Assembly: GCA_037190665.1 (NCBI GenBank)
Contig: JBBCJT010000018.1
Location: forward strand, 1-21,824
Direction of reading: 5' to 3'
Length of the DNA: 21,824 bases
Origin: JBBCJT01 sp037190665
GTDB lineage: Bacteria; Pseudomonadota; Alphaproteobacteria; Acetobacterales; Acetobacteraceae
Within the stretch, counting starts at the first letter, position 1. Each line of letters opens with the position of its first letter. This document shows, in pieces, positions 1 to 7,415 of the stretch. The translations under genes and the position numbers were made by a program. The notes beneath the pieces are model-generated. The model did no database searches, was not told the origin of the DNA, and saw only the letters and a list, made by a program, of their open reading frames with translations.

Positions 1-662
1 GCGAGCATGGAGCCGGTCAGCGCGGCCTTCGCGTCCGTGGTGGGATTGCCGTCCGCATCGAGCGCCCAGCCTTCCGGGATCGGCCGGCCTTCCTTGGCCG
101 CGACCATGATATTGCCGCGCGCGGTGGCCGACAGCGCGAGGTCGATCACCAGCGGATCGCCGCCCGGCTGCGGGAAGGCCGCCGCGACCGGATTGGTGCC
201 GAGCAGCGGCCGCCGCCCGCCGGGTACGGGCATCGCGGATGGCGAGTTGGTGAACATCAAGCCCACCAGCCCGGCTTGCGCGATGGCGCCGACATGCAGG
301 CCGGAGACGCCGGAATGGTGACTGTCCGTCACGCCGGCGACGGCGATGCCGTTCGTCCGCGCGCGCGCAATCGCCTGTTCCACCGCGAGCGCGCAGGCCG
401 GATAGGCGAGCCCGTCGCCCGCCGAGATCAGGCAGGCGCCGGGCTTCTCGCGGACGATGCGCGGCACCGCGCTGCCGTCGGCGCGGCCGACCCGCAGCAA
501 CATCGCGTATTGTGGAATGCGGGAGAGACCATGCCCGCCCTGCCCCATCGCCTCCGCGGCGATGCAGGCGGCGGCGGTGGCTTCGGCCATCTGCAGATTG
601 GCGCCGGCGGCGCGGAGGGCACGGACAGCGTGCGCGTGGGCTTCGGCGAGGCTCGTTCTCAC
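1..662 (-). CDS. Ldh/ComC-family (malate/L-lactate-type) NAD(P)-dependent dehydrogenase, partial
   Basis: About 220 N-terminal residues are present; the gene runs off the left edge. The reading frame is open throughout on the minus strand. It begins with GTG at 662, whose GTGA overlaps the TGA of the TTT receptor (659-661), so the start is set by translational coupling. Family landmarks are visible: the early segment EAMGQGGHGLSRIPQY, the central TDSHHSGVSGLHVG carrying the conserved histidines, and FTNSPSAMPVPGG followed by PLLGTNPVA. These belong to the Ldh_2 fold (YbiC, ureidoglycolate dehydrogenase, archaeal and bacterial ComC), which interconverts 2-hydroxyacids and 2-oxoacids with NAD(P) in the cytoplasm. 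Beside suyAB-like genes, an (R)-sulfolactate dehydrogenase (ComC) role is attractive, but other 2-hydroxyacids are possible. The family call is secure; the substrate is inferred. Confidence 0.9.
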   Translation of the reverse strand, partial: MRTSLAEAHAHAVRALRAAGANLQMAEATAAACIAAEAMGQGGHGLSRIPQYAMLLRVGRADGSAVPRIVREKPGACLISAGDGLAYPACALAVEQAIARARTNGIAVAGVTDSHHSGVSGLHVGAIAQAGLVGLMFTNSPSAMPVPGGRRPLLGTNPVAAAFPQPGGDPLVIDLALSATARGNIMVAAKEGRPIPEGWALDADGNPTTDAKAALTGSML

Positions 663-1621
663 TCCGCCTTGATCCCCGCTTCCGCGATCAGCGTGCGCCA
701 GCGCTCCACCTCGGCGAGGGTGAAGCGCTGTGCGTCCTCCGGCGCGGAGACGATCAGCGCGAAGCCGCCCGCCTCCGCCTTCTGCCGTGTGCCCGCATCG
801 GCCATCGCCGTGGCCACGTCGCGGCCGATGCGCGCGAGCAGCGGGGCCGGCACGCCGGATGGCACGGCAATGCCGGTCCAGTTGGTGATCAGCAGACCCG
901 GCCGATTCAGCTCCGTCACCGTCGGCACCTCGGGCAGCAGCGGATGCCGCATCTCCGATGTCACCGCGAGCCCGCGCAGCCGGCCCGACTGGATGTGCGG
1001 CAGGCACTCCGGCAGGTTCGACATGATGAAATCGAGGCTGCCGCCCATCAGGTCGGTCAGGCTCGGCGCGCCGCCGCGATAGGGCACGTGCACCACGTTC
1101 TGCGGCGCCGACGTCAGCCGCCGCAGCAGCTCCAGCCCCAGATGCGGCGGCGAGCCGGTGCCGGAGGAACCGCCGTTCAACGGCCCCGACTGCGGCCGTG
1201 CGATCAGATCCTCGAGGCTGCGCACCGGGCTGTCGGCACGCACGACCGCCACCAGCGGCAGGCTGCCGAGCACCGAGACCACGCGCAGGTCCTTCGTGAA
1301 GTCATACGGCGCGTTCGGGAACAGCGTGGCGTTGACCGCATGCGTGGAGGTGATGGCGAGCAGCGTGTGGCCGCCCGCCGGCGCCTTGGCCACCGCGTCG
1401 GCGCCGATCAGCGCGTTGCCGCCGGCGCGGTTCTCGACCACCACCGGCCGGCTCCAGATTTCCGACAGGCGCTGCGCGACCAGCCGCGCCATCACGTCCG
1501 TCAGCCCGCCCGGCGGGAACGGCACGATGTAGCGCACCGGCCGGTCCGGGAAGGCGGTGGTCTGCGCCGCCGCCGGCAACGCGGCGACGGCGCCGAGCAG
1601 CGTGCGGCGGCGCATCCTCAT
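659..1621 (-). CDS. TTT-family periplasmic receptor (Bug/TctC-like)
   Basis: A 320-residue protein. The ATG at 1621 overlaps the stop of the upstream lyase gene (ATGA); a second ATG lies at 1615. The N-terminus MRMRRRTLLGAVAALPAAAQ is a short signal peptide with a twin-arginine-like run. The mature part shows the Bug pattern FPDRPVRYIVPFPPGGLTD, then VVVENRAGGNALIGADAV and HVPYRGGAPSLTDLMGGS, all typical of tripartite tricarboxylate transporter receptors that bind carboxylates in the periplasm. No TctA or TctB follows within the visible part of this operon, so it either uses membrane subunits encoded elsewhere (one set lies at 19101-21029) or subunits beyond the left edge. Its place between a lyase and a dehydrogenase suggests it captures their 2-hydroxyacid substrate. 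Confidence 0.93.
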   Translation of the reverse strand: MRMRRRTLLGAVAALPAAAQTTAFPDRPVRYIVPFPPGGLTDVMARLVAQRLSEIWSRPVVVENRAGGNALIGADAVAKAPAGGHTLLAITSTHAVNATLFPNAPYDFTKDLRVVSVLGSLPLVAVVRADSPVRSLEDLIARPQSGPLNGGSSGTGSPPHLGLELLRRLTSAPQNVVHVPYRGGAPSLTDLMGGSLDFIMSNLPECLPHIQSGRLRGLAVTSEMRHPLLPEVPTVTELNRPGLLITNWTGIAVPSGVPAPLLARIGRDVATAMADAGTRQKAEAGGFALIVSAPEDAQRFTLAEVERWRTLIAEAGIKAE

Positions 1622-2787
1622 GCGCTCTCGTACAGCCGGGTCATCACGAACTCCCGGTGCCCGAGGATCTCGGCGCAGGTCAGCTCGCCATTGGCGGTGG
1701 ACAGCATCACCTCCAGCAGCGCCTCGCCGGCCTGGTCCATGTTCATCTTCCTCTGCGTGATCGGCGTGACATCGAGGTCGATGTGCTCGGGCATGGTGCG
1801 CACGGTGCGCGCGTTCCCCGACAGCTTGATCACCGGCAGGATCGGGTTGCCGATCACGTTGCCCTGCCCGGTCGGGAAGAAATGCACGGCATAGCCCGAG
1901 GCGGCGCAGAGCGTGACCATCTCGGCCGCGGCGGACGAACTGTCCATGAACCACAGCCCGCTATGGGTGGGCGCCTCCGCCTTGTCGAGCACGCCATCGA
2001 CGACGCAGTTCTTGCCGATCTTCTGGATGTTGCCGAGCGCCTTCTCCTCGATCGTCGTCAGCCCGCCGGCGATGTTGCCCTTGGTCGGCTGGCTTTCCGA
2101 CAGGTCGTTGGTCTTGTGCGCCTCGACCACGTCCTGATAGCGGTCGAACATCGCCTGGAACTGCGCGCGGATCTCCGGCGTGCGGCAGCGTTCGGCGACC
2201 AGATGCTCGCCGCCGGTCAGCTCCGTGGTCTCGCCGAAGACCAGCGTGTTGCCGTTCTCCCACAGCTTGTCGAAGGCGTTGCCCACGGTCGGGCAGGAGG
2301 CAAGGCCCGAGGTCGTGTCGCTCTCGCCGCACTTGGTGCTGACCCACAGCGTCTCGAGCGGCGTGGCCTTGCGCTGCTGGCGGGAGGCGATCTTCATCAT
2401 CCCGTGCGCGGCGCGCGAGGCTGCGGCGATGGTGTTGAGATCGCCGTTCGTCTCGATCCAGAACCCCTCGACCGGCTTGCCGGTGGACTTGATCCCCTCG
2501 ACGATGCGCTGGGTCCAGCCCGGCTCGATGCCGATCACGATCACGCCCGCGACGTTGGGGTTGCGGCCGATGCCGATCAGCGTGCGGAAATGCAGGTCGA
2601 GATCGGCGCCGAACTGCAGCCGCCCGTAGGCGTGCGGCAGCGCGAGCGCGCCCTTGATCTGGTGCGCCACCGCCTCGCAGGCGGCGTTGGACAGATCATC
2701 CACCGGCAGCACGATGACATGGTTGCGCGCGCCGAAGCGCCCGTCCGCACGCTCGTAGCCCAGCCAGGTCGCATCCTTCAGCTTCAT
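1618..2787 (-). CDS. suyB: UxaA-family lyase large subunit, probable (2R)-sulfolactate sulfo-lyase beta
   Basis: A 389-residue protein starting at ATG 2787, 5 bp after the SuyA-like stop. An in-frame GTG at 2799 would overlap that stop and is less likely. It matches the C-terminal part of the altronate/galactarate dehydratase family (UxaA/GarD): KCGESDTTSGLASCPTVGNA near residues 152-170, and a late segment with FFPTGQGNVIGNPILPVIK. The first third carries PHAYGRLQFGADLDLHFRTL, which from memory is typical of proteins annotated SuyB, where altronate dehydratases have an HHGCG-type motif. SuyB with its small partner SuyA splits (R)-sulfolactate to pyruvate and sulfite in the cytoplasm. The split 93+389-residue layout agrees with the SuyA/SuyB sizes. 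The family is certain; the sulfolactate substrate is likely but inferred, and another 2-hydroxyacid lyase activity is the main alternative. Confidence 0.8.
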   Translation of the reverse strand: MKLKDATWLGYERADGRFGARNHVIVLPVDDLSNAACEAVAHQIKGALALPHAYGRLQFGADLDLHFRTLIGIGRNPNVAGVIVIGIEPGWTQRIVEGIKSTGKPVEGFWIETNGDLNTIAAASRAAHGMMKIASRQQRKATPLETLWVSTKCGESDTTSGLASCPTVGNAFDKLWENGNTLVFGETTELTGGEHLVAERCRTPEIRAQFQAMFDRYQDVVEAHKTNDLSESQPTKGNIAGGLTTIEEKALGNIQKIGKNCVVDGVLDKAEAPTHSGLWFMDSSSAAAEMVTLCAASGYAVHFFPTGQGNVIGNPILPVIKLSGNARTVRTMPEHIDLDVTPITQRKMNMDQAGEALLEVMLSTANGELTCAEILGHREFVMTRLYESA

Positions 2788-2792
2788 CGCCG

Positions 2793-3074
2793 CTACCACC
2801 GCTTGGTCTTGACGTTGTGGACGTGCAGGTGCTCGCCGGCGGCGATGCCGCGCACCACGCGGCCGATATCGACGCCGTACTTGATCACCGTGTCGCCTTC
2901 CGCGAGGTCGCGGATGGCAAGCTTGTGGCCGATCGGGATGTCGGACTTCGCCTTGAAGGTGATCGTCTTGTCCTGGTCCATGATCCAGCCAGTGAGATCC
3001 TCGCCGGCCTTGATCCCCTCGACGACCACCACACCCACGGAATCCCCTTCGTCATGCACGACGAAATGGATCAT
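2793..3074 (-). CDS. suyA: SAF-domain small subunit, probable (2R)-sulfolactate sulfo-lyase alpha
   Basis: A 93-residue protein. The start at ATG 3074 is supported by a GGAGGA ribosome binding site 6 bp upstream; longer in-frame readings to 3191 run into the gene ahead. The sequence MIHFVVHDEGDSVGVVVVEG, the segment IPIGHKLAIRDLAEGD, then VIKYGVDIGRVVRGI and the C-terminal HLHVHNVKTKRW are the hallmarks of the SAF-type N-terminal domain of UxaA-family lyases. Here that domain is a free subunit rather than fused, as in SuyA. It is expected to complex with the large subunit encoded 5 bp downstream. It may equally be the small subunit of a lyase for another 2-hydroxyacid. Confidence 0.82.
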   Translation of the reverse strand: MIHFVVHDEGDSVGVVVVEGIKAGEDLTGWIMDQDKTITFKAKSDIPIGHKLAIRDLAEGDTVIKYGVDIGRVVRGIAAGEHLHVHNVKTKRW

Positions 3075-3080
3075 CGCGTC

Positions 3081-3086
3081 TCCTCC
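3081..3086 (-). promoter_or_regulatory. Strong ribosome binding site of the suyA-like gene
   Basis: GGAGGA on the minus strand, 6 bp before ATG 3074. It fixes the start of the small subunit and rejects the 39-codon longer reading. Confidence 0.75.
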
Positions 3087-3129
3087 GTTCTGCGATTGCG
3101 GCGAGTGTGGGCGCAGCGGGAGCGGGAGT

Positions 3130-3696
3130 CTACCGGGCGGCCAGAAGCGTGGCGCACGCGGCGACCGCGCGTTCGAAGGCAACGGTGTCACGCCACGGAT
3201 CGGCGCCGGCGGCGAGGAAGATCGCGCCGCCCGAGGCGAGAATGCCGCAATCGATCATCAGGTTGTCGATCAGGCCGAAGCTCTCGACGAACAGCCCGTC
3301 CGCATCGCGCCAGTACCCGTCCGCGTTGCGCGTGGCGGTATCACCGAGGATGGCGATGCTGCGGGCGGCGAACTGGCGGGGATCGGTGCTGTAGCCGAAG
3401 ACCGGCCGGCCGAGCGCGCGCATGAAGCCCACCTCGTACACCGTTCCGGCATCGGCGGAGGGGCCGCGGAACGGCGTGAGGTTCGCGATCACCGCATCGG
3501 CGCTGCGCAGGTGCGCTTCGTTGGCGCGATAGATGCGGGCGTGTTCGGGCAGGCCGGGTTCCTGCGGCGGTGCGGTGTCGGTGGGGAAGATGCCGTCGAG
3601 CCCGTGGGCGGCACAGATCGCCTTCTTGCGTGCTGCCACTGCATCGGCGTCGGGCAGGAACACATCCGGTCCGGCAAGGTAGACGCGCGGGCGCAT
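3130..3696 (-). CDS. Nucleoside 2-deoxyribosyltransferase
   Basis: A 188-residue protein starting at ATG 3696 (MRPRVYLAGPDVFLP); a TTG five codons upstream is less likely. The first strand VYLAGPDVF, SADAVIANLTPF at residues 66-76, and the block ADAGTVYEVGFMRALGRPV match PF05014 nucleoside 2-deoxyribosyltransferases. Glu88 in TVYEVGF corresponds to the catalytic nucleophile, and Asp82 lies six residues before it, as in the lactobacillus enzymes. The family exchanges bases between 2'-deoxyribonucleosides or hydrolyses the N-glycosidic bond, in purine/pyrimidine salvage in the cytoplasm. It lies 55 bp upstream of suyA on the same strand, without a clear hairpin between them, so it may share a transcript, though no functional link is obvious. 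No Shine-Dalgarno sequence is evident before its start. Confidence 0.88.
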   Translation of the reverse strand: MRPRVYLAGPDVFLPDADAVAARKKAICAAHGLDGIFPTDTAPPQEPGLPEHARIYRANEAHLRSADAVIANLTPFRGPSADAGTVYEVGFMRALGRPVFGYSTDPRQFAARSIAILGDTATRNADGYWRDADGLFVESFGLIDNLMIDCGILASGGAIFLAAGADPWRDTVAFERAVAACATLLAAR

Positions 3697-3779
3697 CGGC
3701 GCAGATGGCAAGGCAGCGCGAGTCGCCGGAAAGCTCCTCGCCCTTTATCTCGAGGGAACGCCCGCGGGACGCCCCCGCC

Positions 3780-5381
3780 TCACCGATGCGTCGCGGTATC
3801 CGGCAGCAGGTCGCGCACGGTCCCGTCCGCCTCGATCAGCCGCACCGCAACCCTCGGCTGCGTCCGGCTGAGCGCGGACAGATCGAGCACCCGCAGCCCC
3901 GTCGGCGCGGGCGGCGCGGCGACCGGCACCGTGCGGCCGAAGGGCCGGCGCAGCGTGTAGTCGACGATCACGGCGTACCAGCCCGGTTCGGCCGGATGCA
4001 GCAGCGCCAGCGGCTCGCGGCCGATCAGCGCGCCGTGGCGCGACGCGATCTCCCGCACCGCCATCACGTCCGGATACCGGCAGTCGAGCCGCCAGTAGCA
4101 TCGCGGCAGAAGCTGCACGGCGAGCAGCGCAACGGCGAGCGCCCCCGCGACCGCAGCACCGTGCCAGCGCGTCGTCGGCGCGGCCTGCGCGAGGAGCAGC
4201 ATCGCGAGCGGCCCGAGTTGCCCCGCATAGCGCCACGTCGAGGCCGCGTTGGCGACCTCCACGCGCACGAACACGGCCGCATAGGCCCAGGCGAGGAAGC
4301 CGATCCAGGCAACCGCCACCAGCGCCGCCAGACCCGCGAGGCGTCGCCAGTCCGGATCGCGGGCGAGCCGCCAGGCGAGTGCGGCACCCGCCGCCAGCAT
4401 CACCAGCGCCGCGCCGCCCAGCAGCGGGTTGCCCGCGAGCCGGTCCGTCAGCAGCACCCGCAAGACCTCGACCGGCGCGCTCCAGTCCCACGCCTCCATC
4501 GGCCGGGCCGCCATCGCCGGGGCGAAGCCGGCGCGCCACACGTACAGCCGCCACGGCAGCAGCCCCGCGGCCGCGCCCGCCAGCAGCGCCGGGGCCCGCG
4601 TCCGGGACAGGGCCAGCGCGAGCACGAAGACGATGTTGGTCTCCCGCAGCATCACCAGCATCAGCGCGCCTAGGGCGAGCCGCGCCGTCTGCCGCTCGCG
4701 CGCGGCGAGCACCAGCAGCGCCAGCACCAGGCCGCTTGGCAGGTCCGCATAGGCGCTGAGGGTGATGCGCGGATCGAAGAACGGGCTCGCCACGGTCGCG
4801 AGCGCCACGCCGGCCACCAGCCCGCCGGCCCGGCCGAACAGGCGGGCGAGCGGACCGCCGAGCACGAGTCCGAACAGGCCCGCCAGCAGCAGCACGACCA
4901 GCTTGGCCGCGCGCTCCGCATCGCCGCCGAGCAGATCGGCCGCGAAGCCGAGCAGCGGGATCGCCGGCGGATAGGATGGCTTGTCGCTCAGCGCGCCGAC
5001 GGCGGAGTCCAGCGTGAAGCCGCCATGGGCGATCAGCAGCGCCGTGTTCGGCAGCCACTGCATGAACTCGTCGAACATCACCGCCGGCGTCGCGGCGGCC
5101 ATGCCGAGCAGCGGCAGCAGCAGCCCCCATGCGGCGGCGATGCGCGGCAGCGCCCGTGTCCCGGGGAGCGCCCAGCCGGCGAGACCGGCCACGCCGAGCA
5201 GCCCCAGCGGCACCGCGACGCCGGTGCCGAGCGCGGCGCAGATGGCAGCCACCAGCGCCGCGGCCGCCCATCCGGCGGTGAGCTGCCACGCCGGTGCCGC
5301 GTCGTCCTCGCCGCGCAGGATCAGCCGGCCTGCGCCCATCATCAGCAGCGCGATCACGAGAGCGACAGCGATTTGACGCAT
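3780..5381 (-). CDS. Polytopic membrane protein, GT-C glycosyltransferase-like
   Basis: A 533-residue protein from ATG 5381. A GTG at 5399 has a better-placed GGAG and would add six residues. About a dozen hydrophobic segments cover most of the length, beginning with RQIAVALVIALLMMGAG. After the early segments a loop contains FDEFMQWLPNT (Asp104, Glu105), resembling the acidic motif in the first extracytoplasmic loop of GT-C glycosyltransferases that use lipid-linked sugars. The ~110-residue C-terminal tail is soluble and probably periplasmic (PGWYAVIVDYTLRRPFGRT). I cannot assign a donor or acceptor. Cell-envelope glycan or lipid glycosylation is an inference from fold resemblance only. The gene stands alone: its upstream neighbour is divergent and starts at essentially the same position. 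Confidence 0.75.
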   Translation of the reverse strand: MRQIAVALVIALLMMGAGRLILRGEDDAAPAWQLTAGWAAAALVAAICAALGTGVAVPLGLLGVAGLAGWALPGTRALPRIAAAWGLLLPLLGMAAATPAVMFDEFMQWLPNTALLIAHGGFTLDSAVGALSDKPSYPPAIPLLGFAADLLGGDAERAAKLVVLLLAGLFGLVLGGPLARLFGRAGGLVAGVALATVASPFFDPRITLSAYADLPSGLVLALLVLAARERQTARLALGALMLVMLRETNIVFVLALALSRTRAPALLAGAAAGLLPWRLYVWRAGFAPAMAARPMEAWDWSAPVEVLRVLLTDRLAGNPLLGGAALVMLAAGAALAWRLARDPDWRRLAGLAALVAVAWIGFLAWAYAAVFVRVEVANAASTWRYAGQLGPLAMLLLAQAAPTTRWHGAAVAGALAVALLAVQLLPRCYWRLDCRYPDVMAVREIASRHGALIGREPLALLHPAEPGWYAVIVDYTLRRPFGRTVPVAAPPAPTGLRVLDLSALSRTQPRVAVRLIEADGTVRDLLPDTATHR

Positions 5382-6225
5382 GGCGTCGAGGTCCAGCACA
5401 ACGACTCCGTTGCAGCCCGGGAGCGTCTGGTTGCTCGATCTCGAGAATGAATACAATAACCGTGCGCGCGTGCCGGACTATCCCGCGATCATGGAAGGCT
5501 GGCAGCGGGACGCCGCCGCCTTCCGCGCCGCGCACCCGCACGCGCAGCTCGCGGTTTCCTACGGCCCGACGGAGCGGCAGCGGCTGGACATCTTCTGGCC
5601 GGGGCCGAAGCGGCAGGCGCCGATGGCGGTGTTCTGGCACGGCGGCTACTGGCGGGCTCTGGACCGCAGCTATTTCAGCCACCTCGCCGCCGGGCTGGTG
5701 GCGCGCGGGGTCGCGGTGGCGATGCCATCCTACGACCTCTGCCCCTACGTCCCGCTGACCGAGATCATCACCCAGGCGCGCCGCGCCGCGCGCTTCCTGT
5801 ACGAGCGCACCGGCGCGCCCATGCTCGGGATGGGGCATTCGGCCGGCGGGCACCTCGCGGCGATGGTGCTGGCGCAGGAAACGGAGGCGGTGCCCGCCAT
5901 CCTGCCGATCTCGGGGCTGTTCGATCTCGCGCCGCTGGTGGCCACCACCGTCAACGACGCGCTGAAGCTCTCGCTGACCGATGCGGTGGCGCTGTCGCCC
6001 GTGTCGCTGCCGAAGCCCGCCCATCGCGGCCTGCACGCGGTGGCGGGTACCGACGAGAGCGGCGAGTACCACCGCCAGACCCGCGCCATCGCCGCCGCCT
6101 GGGGCGGCACGCATGAGGAAACGGCCGGCAACCATTTCACGGTGATCGCCCCCCTCACCGATCCCACGAGCGCGCTGGTCGCGACCGCCCTGCGGCTGCT
6201 TCCCGGCGCGCCGGCGCCTGCCTAG
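5380..6225 (+). CDS. Alpha/beta hydrolase, KynB-like (arylformamidase/esterase type)
   Basis: 281 residues from ATG 5380. An in-frame TTG at 5431, preceded by GGGAG at 7 bp, would give 264 residues beginning just before LENEYNNRARVPDYP, where homologues usually start, so the shorter form may be the true one. The fold is shown by the oxyanion-hole segment FWHGGYWRALDRSYF (residues 85-99), the nucleophile elbow GHSAGGH (Ser154), an acid in VAGTDESGEY (Asp225) and the histidine in GNHFTVI (His252). HGGYW and this spacing resemble alpha/beta-fold kynurenine formamidases and related amidases or esterases. It leads an ABC transporter operon, with 29 bp to the binding-protein gene, so it probably hydrolyses the imported compound or a product of it. 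The exact substrate is unknown. Confidence 0.85.
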   Translation: MASRSSTTTPLQPGSVWLLDLENEYNNRARVPDYPAIMEGWQRDAAAFRAAHPHAQLAVSYGPTERQRLDIFWPGPKRQAPMAVFWHGGYWRALDRSYFSHLAAGLVARGVAVAMPSYDLCPYVPLTEIITQARRAARFLYERTGAPMLGMGHSAGGHLAAMVLAQETEAVPAILPISGLFDLAPLVATTVNDALKLSLTDAVALSPVSLPKPAHRGLHAVAGTDESGEYHRQTRAIAAAWGGTHEETAGNHFTVIAPLTDPTSALVATALRLLPGAPAPA

Positions 6226-6254
6226 ACTGAACCGCAAACGGGGGAGACACACAC

Positions 6255-7412
6255 ATGATCCGACGACTCGGCGCGATCGCGCTCGCGGCCGCGCTGGCAT
6301 TGCCGGCGTCCGCTCAGGAAACGCTCAGGATCGGCGTCATCGCCGTGCTCAGCGGTCCGCAGGCGACGCTGGGCCAGCAGCTTCGCGACGGCTTCGCATT
6401 GGGGGTCAAGCTGTCGGGCGGCAAGCTCGGCGGGCTGCCGACCGAACTGGTCGTCGTCGATGACGAGCTGAAGCCCGATGTCGCCGTCGGCAAGGTGCGC
6501 GCCATGATCGAGCGCGACCGCACGCCGATCGTCGTCGGCCCCGTGTTCAGCAACATCATGGGCGCGATCCAGAAGCCGGTGGTCGATGGCGGGGCGATCC
6601 TGATCAGCCCGAATGCCGGCCCGTCCACCTTCGCCGGCCGCGGCTGCAACGCGTCCACCTTCGTCACCTCGTACCAGAACGACCAGGTCCACGCGGTGAT
6701 GGGCGAGGCCGCGAACAGCGAGGGCTACAAGCGCGTCTTCGTGATGGTGCCGAACTACCAGGCCGGGCGCGACGCGGTCGCCGGCTTCAAGCGCACCTTC
6801 AAGGGCGAGGTGGTGGACGAAGTCTACGTTCCCCTCACCCAGCTCGATTTCTCCGCCGAACTGGCGAAGATCGCCGCCGCCAAGCCCGACGCGATCTTCA
6901 CCTTCATGCCGGGCGGGCTGGGCATCAACCTCGTGCGCCAGTACCGGCAGGCGGGCCTCGCCAACATCCCGTTCCTGTCCACCTTCACCGTGGACGAAAG
7001 CACGCTGCCGGCCACGCAGGACGCGGCGGTGGGCCTCTACTCGGCCGCATCGTGGGCGCCGAACATGGACAACCCGGCCAACAAGCGCTTCGTGCAGGCG
7101 TTCGAGGCTGAGTTCGGCTACGTGCCCGGCAGCTACGCCGCGCAGGCATTCGACACCGCGATGCTGCTCGACGCCGCGATCCGCGCGGCGGGCGGGGTGA
7201 ACGACAAGGACAAGCTGCGCGAGGCGATCAGGACCGCGCAGTTCGAAAGCGTGCGCGGGCCGTTCCGCTTCGGCGTGAACAACTACCCGGTGCAGGATTT
7301 CTGGCTGCTGCGGGTGGCCAAGCGCGCCGACGGCAAGTTCCAGACCGAGACCGTGCGGCGGATCTTCGAGGCGAACGTGGATCCCTACGCCGCCGAGTGC
7401 CGCATGCGCTGA
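6255..7412 (+). CDS. HAAT-family ABC transporter substrate-binding protein (LivK-like)
   Basis: A 385-residue periplasmic protein. The Sec signal peptide MIRRLGAIALAAALALPASA is probably cleaved before QETLRIGVIAVLSGP. The first domain begins with the type I fold signature (IGVIAVLSGPQATLGQQLRDG), followed by LVVVDDELKPDVAVGKVRAMIERD and the hinge-region segment IVVGPVFSNIM; the second domain contains FTFMPGGLGINLVRQYRQAG. This is the Peripla_BP_6 layout used for branched-chain amino acids, amides, aromatic acids and similar solutes. A GGGGGAG ribosome binding site precedes ATG 6255. The permease gene starts 3 bp after its stop. The ligand cannot be told from the sequence; the neighbouring hydrolase and cupin hint at something other than leucine. 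Confidence 0.95.
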   Translation: MIRRLGAIALAAALALPASAQETLRIGVIAVLSGPQATLGQQLRDGFALGVKLSGGKLGGLPTELVVVDDELKPDVAVGKVRAMIERDRTPIVVGPVFSNIMGAIQKPVVDGGAILISPNAGPSTFAGRGCNASTFVTSYQNDQVHAVMGEAANSEGYKRVFVMVPNYQAGRDAVAGFKRTFKGEVVDEVYVPLTQLDFSAELAKIAAAKPDAIFTFMPGGLGINLVRQYRQAGLANIPFLSTFTVDESTLPATQDAAVGLYSAASWAPNMDNPANKRFVQAFEAEFGYVPGSYAAQAFDTAMLLDAAIRAAGGVNDKDKLREAIRTAQFESVRGPFRFGVNNYPVQDFWLLRVAKRADGKFQTETVRRIFEANVDPYAAECRMR

Positions 7413-7415
7413 TCC

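Noticed and set aside
1657..3960. A 767-residue plus-strand open frame opposite suyAB and the deoxyribosyltransferase
   Set aside because: Mirror of real minus-strand coding; the product is rich in repeated His/Asp/Arg runs without any motif.
3745..6300. An 851-residue minus-strand open frame across the membrane-protein and hydrolase genes
   Set aside because: Arg/Ala/Gly-rich shadow translation; the 3780-5381 frame has consistent membrane helices and the plus frame a full hydrolase.
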